This document shows, piece after piece, positions 1-5,359 of a stretch of DNA of 7,284 nt; the stretch's first letter is position 1; every line of letters begins with the position of its first letter. This DNA comes from DATBLZ01 sp036555065. Its GTDB lineage: Bacteria; Pseudomonadota; Gammaproteobacteria; Steroidobacterales; Rariloculaceae. The DNA is taken from the NCBI GenBank assembly GCA_036555065.1, contig DATBLZ010000008.1:1-7284 (forward strand), in the 5' to 3' direction. A program made the position numbers and the translations under genes. The notes beneath the pieces are model-generated. The model saw only the letters and a program-made list of their open reading frames with translations, was not told where the DNA came from and searched no databases.

Positions 1-270
1 CTCTATCAGGCGAAGCCCTCGAGCTATCTCGACGTGCCTTCGGTCATGCAAAGCGGCGCCGTCGATCAGCCCGACCCGCAGAGCCCGCTCGGCACGAAGG
101 GCATCGGCGAGCCCGTCATGGGCGCGGGCTCCGCGGCGCTCCTGTGCGCGATCTGCGATGCGCTCGGCGGGCACTACTTCAACCGCATCCCCGTGACGAC
201 GGACCAGATCGTCAACGCGGCCGCGGGTAGGCCGCAATCGCACGGGCCGCTGCAGGTGAACACCGCGTAG
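1..270 (+). CDS. Molybdenum hydroxylase large subunit, C-terminal fragment (xanthine dehydrogenase/aldehyde oxidase family)
   Basis: This is the last 89 residues of a gene that begins before the window; frame 1 is open from base 1 to the TAG at 268-270. The visible part carries the family's C-terminal signature: GTKGIGEP at fragment residues 31-38, followed by an Ala-rich helix and an AICDALGGHYFNRIPVT stretch that matches the usual 'A-I-x-D-A-x-G ... P-x-T' end. In this family the Glu of the KGxGEP motif (here E37, codon 109-111) is the catalytic base next to the molybdopterin cytosine dinucleotide cofactor. Such subunits hydroxylate aldehydes, purines, N-heterocycles or aromatic CoA esters, normally together with FAD and 2Fe-2S subunits or domains. 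The substrate cannot be read from this fragment. It ends 9 bases from the convergent CitE-like gene, with no terminator visible between them. Family assignment is firm; subfamily is open. Confidence 0.88.
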   Translation, partial: LYQAKPSSYLDVPSVMQSGAVDQPDPQSPLGTKGIGEPVMGAGSAALLCAICDALGGHYFNRIPVTTDQIVNAAAGRPQSHGPLQVNTA

Positions 271-279
271 CCGTCGCGA

Positions 280-1137
280 TTAGTCGACCTCGGCGAGCAA
301 CGCGCGGGCGCGTTTGACGACGGGCACGTCGATCACGTTTCCGTCGAGTGACGTCGATGCGCGGCCTTGCTTCTCCGCTTCCTCGTAGGCCGCGATCACG
401 CGCCGCGCATGCTCGATCTCGGCTGCCGATGGCGCGAAGCATTCGTTGAGCGTCTCGATTTGCTCGGGGTGAATCGCGAAACGGCCTTTGAAACCCACGG
501 CCTTCGCGGCGAGCGAGCTCGCGCGCAACCCCTTCGAATCACGCAGCTTGAAGTGCGGCGTCTCGAGCGCGACGACGCCGGCGGCACGCGCGCCGATGCA
601 GAGCGCCGAACGTGCGTAGAGAAGCTGCGTCGCGTCATCGCTGCGCTCGATTCGCAGGTCGTGCGTGAGGTCCTCGGCGCCGAACGCGGCTGCGACGATG
701 CGCTCGCTCGCGGCGCAGATCGCCTCGCAGTGGACGATCGCTTTCGCGGTCTCGATCCATGGAATGAGCTTCACGTGCCCCAGACCCAAGCCGGCTCGGC
801 GCTCGAGTCGCGTGAGCAGGACCGCAATCTCATCGATATCGCCGGGCGAATCGATTTTACCGACGGAGACGCCGAAGACCTTCGGGCCGACGAGGGCTGC
901 GAGGTCGTCCTCGAGCCACGGGGTGCTGAGCGAATTGACGCGCGGCACGACGAGCCGTCCCTTGGCCGCGAGCTGCGGCAGGAACGCGGCCGTGATCGAG
1001 CGCGCGTTGGCCTTCTCGGCGTCGGGCACGGAATCCTCGAGGTCGGGAACCACGACGTCGGCGGCCACGGTCTCGGCCTTGGCGAGCATCTTGGCTTGGT
1101 TGCCGGGGACGAAAAGTAGGCTGCGCAGACGCGGCAT
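280..1137 (-). CDS. CitE-like CoA-ester lyase (HpcH/HpaI aldolase/citrate lyase beta family)
   Basis: The 285-residue product has the length and order of motifs of stand-alone CitE-like proteins: SLLFVPG at 6-12, PDLEDSVP at 31-38, PRVNSLSTPW at 65-74, IET at 128-130, FGAEDL at 152-157, GFKGRFAIHPEQI at 215-227 and a C-terminal DGNVIDVP. From family knowledge, E129 and D156 should bind Mg2+ and R66 should help hold the carboxylate or CoA substrate. Relatives cleave or form malyl-CoA, citramalyl-CoA or similar beta-hydroxyacyl-CoA esters, or hydrolyse them, in the cytoplasm. No CitD or CitF partner is present, so a citrate lyase complex is unlikely. The usual PKVES segment reads GKIDS (93-97). 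The ATG lies 5 bases after the stop of the upstream quinone oxidoreductase gene with only a weak AGG in front, so translational coupling is likely. Family is firm; the exact substrate is unknown. Confidence 0.9.
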   Translation of the reverse strand: MPRLRSLLFVPGNQAKMLAKAETVAADVVVPDLEDSVPDAEKANARSITAAFLPQLAAKGRLVVPRVNSLSTPWLEDDLAALVGPKVFGVSVGKIDSPGDIDEIAVLLTRLERRAGLGLGHVKLIPWIETAKAIVHCEAICAASERIVAAAFGAEDLTHDLRIERSDDATQLLYARSALCIGARAAGVVALETPHFKLRDSKGLRASSLAAKAVGFKGRFAIHPEQIETLNECFAPSAAEIEHARRVIAAYEEAEKQGRASTSLDGNVIDVPVVKRARALLAEVD

Positions 1138-1142
1138 ACCTG

Positions 1143-2126
1143 TTAGCTCACTGTAAGCACGACTTTGCCGAAATGCTCGTTGGCTTCCATCGTGCGATGC
1201 GCTTTGGCGACTTCCTCGAGCGCGTAGACCGCGTGAATCACAGGCTTGATCTTACCCGCGGCGAAGAGCGGCATGACCACGCGCCCGAACTCCGCGATGA
1301 TCGCGGCTTTTTCCTCTATGGGTCGCGGCCTCAGCACCGATCCCGTGATTGTCTGGCGCTTGATCATGAGCCTCGCGAGATCGAGCGACGCTTCGCGGCC
1401 GCCCATCGTTGCGATGATCGCGAGGCGGCCGTTGACCGCGAGCGCCTTGAGGTTCGCGGCGAATGTGGACGCGCCGATGTGGTCGAGAATCACGTCGACG
1501 CCCTGATCGTGGGTCGCGGCGAGCACGACGGCCGCGAAATCCTCACTCTTATAGTCGATGGCAGCGTCTACGCCGAGCTCCTTGATCCGCGCGAGCTTCG
1601 CGGCCGATGCCGTCGCGAACACACGCCCCGTCGGGTTCAGCGCCTTGCAGAGCTGAATCGCGGCCGTCCCCACGCCGCCGCCGCCGCCGTGCACCAGCGC
1701 GGATTCACCCGGAGCGAGGTGCGCGCGCATGAACAGGTTCATATACGCGGTGATGTAGGCCTCGCAGAGGCAAGCGGCTTCGGCGAAGCTCAAGCGCTCC
1801 GGCATGCGCAAGACGTGCCCCGCATGCGCGGTCGCGAGCTCCGCGTAGGCGCCGCCGCCGACGAGCGCGAGCACGCGCTCGCCGCGCGCAAATTCCGCCA
1901 CGTTCGCGCCTAAGCCCGCAATCGTCCCGGCAATCTCGAGTCCCAAGATCGCCGATTCGCCGGGCGGCGGCGGGTAGCGGCCTTGGCGCTGCATGAGATC
2001 CGGGCGGTTCACCGAGGTTGCGGCAACACGGATCAGCACTTGGCCCGCGGCCGGAGTCGGCGGCGCGACGTCGCCTATTTTGAGCACTTCGGGTCCGCCG
2101 AACCCATCGAGCACGACTGCTTTCAT
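1143..2126 (-). CDS. NADPH:quinone oxidoreductase, zinc-less MDR family (PIG3/TP53I3 type)
   Basis: The 327-residue product is a medium-chain dehydrogenase/reductase. It begins MKAVVLDGFGGPEVL, the usual start of the quinone oxidoreductase branch, and carries SVNRPDLMQRQGRYPPPPG (38-56), typical of the PIG3 type. The NADPH-binding Rossmann loop is at 146-153 (HGGGGGVG), followed by TAAIQL. No structural zinc Cys cluster is visible, in keeping with the zinc-less group. Expected activity is NADPH-dependent one- or two-electron reduction of quinones or activated enones, in the cytoplasm. The open frame extends 28 codons further upstream, but that part is Arg-rich, not family-like, and would run into the divergent aminotransferase start, so I chose the ATG at 2126. 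No good Shine-Dalgarno precedes it. It is the first gene of a two-gene operon with the CitE-like lyase. The five consecutive glycines in the cofactor loop replace the more common GGASG. Confidence 0.92.
   Translation of the reverse strand: MKAVVLDGFGGPEVLKIGDVAPPTPAAGQVLIRVAATSVNRPDLMQRQGRYPPPPGESAILGLEIAGTIAGLGANVAEFARGERVLALVGGGAYAELATAHAGHVLRMPERLSFAEAACLCEAYITAYMNLFMRAHLAPGESALVHGGGGGVGTAAIQLCKALNPTGRVFATASAAKLARIKELGVDAAIDYKSEDFAAVVLAATHDQGVDVILDHIGASTFAANLKALAVNGRLAIIATMGGREASLDLARLMIKRQTITGSVLRPRPIEEKAAIIAEFGRVVMPLFAAGKIKPVIHAVYALEEVAKAHRTMEANEHFGKVVLTVS
1674..1688 (-). repeat. Uninterrupted (GGC)5 trinucleotide run inside the quinone oxidoreductase gene
   Basis: On the coding (minus) strand five GGC codons follow each other exactly, encoding G147-G151 of the Rossmann cofactor loop, between the His codon at 1689-1691 and the Val codon at 1671-1673. 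It is a short microsatellite-like tract in frame, so a change of one unit would add or remove a glycine without a frameshift. Confidence 0.9.
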
Positions 2127-2133
2127 GCCGCTA

Positions 2134-2162
2134 TTGTTGTGCGCGTGGCATCTCCTTACTAT
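2134..2162 (+). promoter_or_regulatory. Candidate sigma-70 promoter for the aminotransferase operon
   Basis: TTGTTG at 2134-2139 and TACTAT at 2157-2162 are separated by 17 bases, the optimal spacing. Matches to TTGACA and TATAAT are 3/6 and 4/6, so this is a moderate candidate only. It predicts transcription starting near 2169, giving a 5' leader of about 20 bases that contains the AAGGG ribosome-binding site of the aminotransferase. Position in the short divergent gap supports it; no experimental evidence is available. Confidence 0.4.
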
Positions 2163-2176
2163 ACGCGCGCCACGCG
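2142..2176. promoter_or_regulatory. 8-bp inverted repeat flanking the overlapping -10 elements (possible operator)
   Basis: CGCGTGGC at 2142-2149 is the exact reverse complement of GCCACGCG at 2169-2176, with a 19-base spacer. The centre of symmetry is at 2159, inside the shared -10 region. Under the predicted start sites neither transcript would contain both arms, so a DNA-binding site is more likely than an RNA hairpin. An 8-bp match between G+C-rich arms can arise by chance, so this remains a candidate. Confidence 0.3.
2158..2163 (-). promoter_or_regulatory. Candidate -10 element for the quinone oxidoreductase-lyase operon
   Basis: Read on the minus strand the bases are TATAGT, 5/6 to the TATAAT consensus. 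Transcription would start near 2151-2150 and leave a leader of about 25 bases before the ATG at 2126. I found no recognisable -35 element at 16-19 bases upstream, so activation by a regulator or an extended contact would be needed. The element shares five bases with the plus-strand -10 element at 2157-2162. Confidence 0.38.
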
Positions 2177-2181
2177 AAGGG
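2177..2181 (+). promoter_or_regulatory. Ribosome-binding site of the aminotransferase gene (decides a GTG start)
   Basis: AAGGG lies 7 bases before the GTG at 2189-2191. It supports GTG as the true start, which also fits the MF- beginning of the family. The site overlaps a perfect 10-base palindrome, GGGATATCCC (2179-2188), that ends exactly at the start codon. Confidence 0.65.
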
Positions 2182-2188
2182 ATATCCC

Positions 2189-3385
2189 GTGTTCGAAGCA
2201 CTGAAGGCACTTCCGGCCGACGCGATCCTCGGCATCATGACGTTGTTCCGCGCGGACACGAGTCCGCGCAAGGTCGATTTGAGCGTCGGTGTATACCAGG
2301 ACGAGACCGGTCGCACGCCCGTGCTCGAGTGCGTGAAGCATGCCGAGCGCGCGATCCTCGAGGAGCAGGATACGAAGACTTACGTCGCGATCGCCGGCAA
2401 TCCCGGATTCAATCGCGGCGTCGAGGAGATTTTGTACGGCAAGGGGCACGCGGCGGTGGCGGCCGGTCGCGTGGCGACCGTGCAGTCGCCGGGCGGCAGC
2501 GGGGGTTTAAGCGTTGCCGCTCACCTCATTGCGCGCGCGCGTCCCGGCACGAAGATCTATTTGAGCGACCCGACGTGGCCGAACCACCCGCCGTTGCTCA
2601 AGGTATCGGGGCTCGTTCTCGAGCAGTACCCGTACTACGACTACGCGACGCACCGCGTGAAATTCGACGCGATGACGGCTGCGCTCGAGAAAGCGGGTTC
2701 GGGCGACAGCATTTTGCTGCACGGCTGCTGCCACAACCCTTGCGGCGCGGACCTCACGCGCGAGCAGTGGGGCATGCTCGCGGGCCTTTGCGAGCGGCGC
2801 GGACTCGTGCCGTTCATCGACCTCGCGTATCAGGGACTCGCCGAAGGCCTCGATGCCGACGCGTATGGGGTGCGGCTTATGGCCGAGCGCCTACCGGAAG
2901 TCGTCGTCGTCACGTCGTGCTCGAAGAATCTCGGCCTCTATCGCGAGCGTGTCGGCTCGGTCAGCGTAGTGGCGAAGACCACGGCCGCGCGCGACCTCGT
3001 GCTCGCGAATCTCGCGAACGTCGCACGCAGCCTCTATTCGATGCCGCCGGATCATGGTGCCGCAATCGCCGAGCGCGTGTTGCACTCGCCTGAGCTGCGG
3101 GCGCTCTGGGAGAAGGAGCTCACTGCGATGCGCACGCGTCTCAACGGCTTGCGCAAGCTGTTCGTCAAAGAGCTCAAGGCGCGCAACGTCGCACGGGATT
3201 TCTCGTTCATCGCCAACGAGCGCGGGCTCTTCTCGTTCCTCGGCATCACGAAGGAGCAAGTCGTGAGGCTGCGCGAGCAGTTTCACGTCTACATGGTCGA
3301 ATCGAGCCGCATGAATTTCGCGGGCATCAACAAGAACAACGCCGACTACGTCGCGGATTCGATCGCCGCGGTCCTCAAGAGCTGA
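2189..3385 (+). CDS. Aspartate/aromatic amino acid aminotransferase (class I, subgroup Ialpha)
   Basis: The 398-residue product aligns from end to end, by recall, with E. coli AspC/TyrB (396-397 residues). It is a pyridoxal-phosphate enzyme moving the amino group of aspartate, tyrosine or phenylalanine to 2-oxoglutarate, in the cytoplasm as a homodimer. Visible residues: W130 in DPTWPNH stacks on the cofactor; N183 (HNPCG), D211 and Y214 bind its ring; K246 in CSKNLGLYRERVG forms the Schiff base; R254 holds the phosphate; R374 (SSRMNFAG) binds the substrate alpha-carboxylate. R280, in NVARSLYSMPPDHGA, matches the arginine that binds the distal carboxylate of dicarboxylic substrates, so aspartate use is plausible. 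Aspartate versus aromatic preference cannot be settled by eye. Start is GTG with AAGGG 7 bases upstream. It is the first gene of a plus-strand run with the MFS gene 10 bases downstream. Confidence 0.94.
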   Translation: MFEALKALPADAILGIMTLFRADTSPRKVDLSVGVYQDETGRTPVLECVKHAERAILEEQDTKTYVAIAGNPGFNRGVEEILYGKGHAAVAAGRVATVQSPGGSGGLSVAAHLIARARPGTKIYLSDPTWPNHPPLLKVSGLVLEQYPYYDYATHRVKFDAMTAALEKAGSGDSILLHGCCHNPCGADLTREQWGMLAGLCERRGLVPFIDLAYQGLAEGLDADAYGVRLMAERLPEVVVVTSCSKNLGLYRERVGSVSVVAKTTAARDLVLANLANVARSLYSMPPDHGAAIAERVLHSPELRALWEKELTAMRTRLNGLRKLFVKELKARNVARDFSFIANERGLFSFLGITKEQVVRLREQFHVYMVESSRMNFAGINKNNADYVADSIAAVLKS

Positions 3386-3395
3386 CGCGCGCACT

Positions 3396-4595
3396 GTGAA
3401 GCTCCTCTCGCCCCCGTACGGCCGGCTGCTGATGCCGGTGTACGTGCCGACCTTGCTCAATTCGACGAGCCAGATGGCTCTGCTGATCCTGCTGCCGCTC
3501 TACGCGCTCGATGCCGGATACAACGCGGCCTTTGCGGCGACGATCGTGGGACTGCGCGGCGTCGGAATTCTCCTCTTCGACATTCCCGCCGGAGTGCTCG
3601 TCGCGCGATTCGGCGAGAAGGCGATATTACTCACGGGCCTCGCGTTGATACTCGTCGGCAACATGCTGCTCGCCGCCGCTGCGCATCCGTGGCTCTTGAT
3701 GCTCGCCGCGGTGCTCCTCGGGGCCGGCATTTCTGCGTGGATGATCGGGCGCCAGTCCTACATCGTCGATACGTGCGCTTCCGAGGAAGTCGGCCGCGCG
3801 ATCGCAGTCATGGCGGGTCTGCAGCGCGCCGGCATGTTTTTGGGGCCGGCCGCCGGAGGCCTGCTCGCGGCGAACGTCGGCTATGCCCCGACGTTCATCG
3901 CCGGCGCCGCCGTTGCGCTCTTGGCGGGCCTGCTGGTTCTCTCGTTCACGAAGAACGTGCGGCCGACGGACGCGGCCGCGGAGGCCGGCTTTCGCGGCGC
4001 GATCGAGGTCTTACGCTCGCACGGAAGGGTGTTCGCGACAGCGGGCGTTGCCTCTTTCTCGCTGCAGCTCATGCGGGCGGCGCGAGAGCTCCTCGTGCCG
4101 TTGTTCGGCGCCGCGGTCGGGCTCAACGTGGCAGAGATCGGGATCATCTATTCGGTTTCCTCGGCGCTCGATATGTCCCTGTTCTATCCCGTCGGCGTCT
4201 GGATCGACCGCCATGGGCGCAAATGGAGCGCCGTGTCGAGCAGTTTCGTTTTCTCGGTCGCGCTCGCGCTCTTGCCCTGGGTCGTCGGCTATTACTCGCT
4301 GCTCGCCGCCGGGTTGTTGCTCGGCCTCGCGAACGGGCTCGGCACCGGCATCGTCATGGTCATGGGCGCGGATCTCTCGCGGGCTACTCCGCATCGCGGG
4401 CAATTCTTGGGCGTTTGGCGGCTCATCGGCGATGTCGGCGTGAGCGTCGCGCCGCTCGTGACGGGCGCGCTTACCGGCATCGCGAGCCTCGCGGCCGCGA
4501 GCCTGTGCGTCGCGGGATTGGGGTTCGTCGGCACCGCAATGATGATGTCGCTCGTGCCGGAGACGCTGCGACGTAGCAGCAAAAGTGCGACCTAA
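3396..4595 (+). CDS. MFS transporter, exporter-like (12 predicted membrane segments)
   Basis: The 399-residue product is strongly hydrophobic, with about twelve membrane helices (roughly 16-37, 45-66, 76-97, 100-118, 137-160, 163-184, then 213-238, 246-268, 279-296, 300-322, 337-358, 366-386) and a polar central loop near 185-210. Motif A is clear in the second half (G267-VWIDRHGRK, 267-276) but degraded in the first half, where GVLVARFGEK has Ala at 70 in place of the usual Asp. A motif C-like G146-MFLGPAAGG (146-155) in helix 5 points to the proton-driven drug/metabolite exporter group. Substrate is unknown. The GTG start at 3396 sits 10 bases after the aminotransferase stop and has no Shine-Dalgarno; the next in-frame candidate is ATG at 3432, also without one. 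Coupled translation with the aminotransferase is likely. Export of an amino acid or aromatic product is only an inference from context. Confidence 0.9.
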   Translation: MKLLSPPYGRLLMPVYVPTLLNSTSQMALLILLPLYALDAGYNAAFAATIVGLRGVGILLFDIPAGVLVARFGEKAILLTGLALILVGNMLLAAAAHPWLLMLAAVLLGAGISAWMIGRQSYIVDTCASEEVGRAIAVMAGLQRAGMFLGPAAGGLLAANVGYAPTFIAGAAVALLAGLLVLSFTKNVRPTDAAAEAGFRGAIEVLRSHGRVFATAGVASFSLQLMRAARELLVPLFGAAVGLNVAEIGIIYSVSSALDMSLFYPVGVWIDRHGRKWSAVSSSFVFSVALALLPWVVGYYSLLAAGLLLGLANGLGTGIVMVMGADLSRATPHRGQFLGVWRLIGDVGVSVAPLVTGALTGIASLAAASLCVAGLGFVGTAMMMSLVPETLRRSSKSAT

Positions 4596-4616
4596 CGAGC
4601 GTAGACTGCTCTGCCC

Positions 4617-5306
4617 ATGGCTGCGCCGCTACGCGTGATTTCCTCGATGGTCACTCGCGACGTCCTGCGCGAGCTCGCCGCGCGTTACGAAACATCGACC
4701 GCAAAGACCGTCGTGACCGAAGCCGCAGGCGGCATCGACGTCGCGAAGCGCGTCGAGCGCGGCGACGCGCTCGAGGTCGTGGTGCTCGCCGCGAACGTCA
4801 TCGACCGGCTGATCGGGCAGGGCAAGATCCTTGCCGGTAGCCGCGTCGATCTCGTCAAGTCCGAAATCGCCGTCGCGGTGCGCGCGGGTGCTCGGAAACC
4901 CGACATCGCGACCGAAGAGGCGCTGCGCCGCGTCGTGCAAAACGCCAAGACGGTCGCCTATTCGACGGGTCCGAGCGGCGTGCATCTCGAGAATACGTTC
5001 GCGCGCTGGGGCATTCTCGAGCAGATCCGGCCGCGCATCGTCGTCGCGCCGCCCGGCGTGCCCGTGGGCTCGCTCGTCGCCGACGGCACTGCGGAGCTCG
5101 GGTTTCAGCAACTCGCCGAGCTCATGGGCTTGCCGGGCATCGAGGTCATCGGGCCGGTGCCGCCGTCGATTCAAACGGTCACGGTTTTCTCGGGCGCGAT
5201 CGCGGCGAATTGCCGGCGTCCCGACGAGGCGCGGGCGCTGCTCGCCTTTCTGGCCTCGCCGGCCGCGGCCGACGCCAAGCGTCGGCACGGGTTAGAGCCC
5301 GCGTAG
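4617..5306 (+). CDS. ModA-like substrate-binding domain protein without signal peptide
   Basis: The 229-residue product resembles the periplasmic-binding type 2 fold of the ModA (molybdate-binding) group. It opens LRVISSMVTRDVLRELAARYE (5-25), has ERGDALEVVVLAANVIDRLIGQGKI (47-71), a hinge-region AYSTGPSGVHL (114-124), and a LVADGTAELGFQQLAEL stretch (153-169) typical of the second lobe. Unlike ModA, it has no hydrophobic N-terminal signal sequence; beta strand 1 begins at residue 4, and no upstream in-frame extension supplies one. No modB/modC-type permease or ATPase is nearby. Many proteobacteria carry such proteins annotated only as substrate-binding domain proteins; the ligand is unknown. 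It follows the MFS gene by 21 bases and may be co-transcribed. There is no strong Shine-Dalgarno; a TAGACT at 4602-4607 could be a -10 box giving a nearly leaderless mRNA, which is speculative. Fold assignment is good, function open. Confidence 0.8.
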   Translation: MAAPLRVISSMVTRDVLRELAARYETSTAKTVVTEAAGGIDVAKRVERGDALEVVVLAANVIDRLIGQGKILAGSRVDLVKSEIAVAVRAGARKPDIATEEALRRVVQNAKTVAYSTGPSGVHLENTFARWGILEQIRPRIVVAPPGVPVGSLVADGTAELGFQQLAELMGLPGIEVIGPVPPSIQTVTVFSGAIAANCRRPDEARALLAFLASPAAADAKRRHGLEPA

Positions 5307-5326
5307 CACTGAGGTTTCGCTCGTCG

Positions 5327-5332
5327 CATAAT
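5327..5332 (+). promoter_or_regulatory. Possible -10 element before the secreted-protein gene
   Basis: CATAAT matches TATAAT at 5/6 positions in the 53-base gap after the ModA-like gene. It would place a start near 5339, about 21 bases before the ATG. No convincing -35 element is present at normal spacing, and the gene could equally be read through from upstream. Confidence 0.25.
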
Positions 5333-5359
5333 GGCCGCACGTCGATTCGGGAATGCCGA

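Noticed and set aside
367..1119. Long plus-strand open frame (250 codons) opposite the CitE-like gene
   Set aside because: It is antisense to a gene with full family motifs, is rich in Arg/Glu/Gly as expected for G+C-rich shadow frames, and has no recognisable domain or ribosome-binding site.
2131..2151. Six-residue upstream open frame (MPRAQQ) before the quinone oxidoreductase, next to an AAGGAG
   Set aside because: The AAGGAG touches the ATG with no spacing, so it cannot work as a ribosome-binding site, and the predicted start site would leave it outside the mRNA.
2127..2210. 28-codon N-terminal extension of the quinone oxidoreductase
   Set aside because: The extension is not family-like, would overlap the divergent aminotransferase start, and the ATG at 2126 gives the usual MKAVV beginning and length.
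1993..3093. Plus-strand open frame of 366 codons across the divergent gap and the aminotransferase
   Set aside because: It runs through the quinone oxidoreductase start, the promoter gap and most of the aminotransferase in another frame. The product is Arg-rich low-complexity sequence with no motif.
3689..4576. 295-codon open frame inside the MFS gene
   Set aside because: Same-strand shadow frame with an Arg-rich product, while the overlapping MFS frame has twelve membrane helices and family motifs.
4565..4580. Hairpin GCTGC-6-GCAGC near the end of the MFS gene as a terminator
   Set aside because: The stem is only 5 bp, it lies within the coding region, and no T-run follows on the plus strand.
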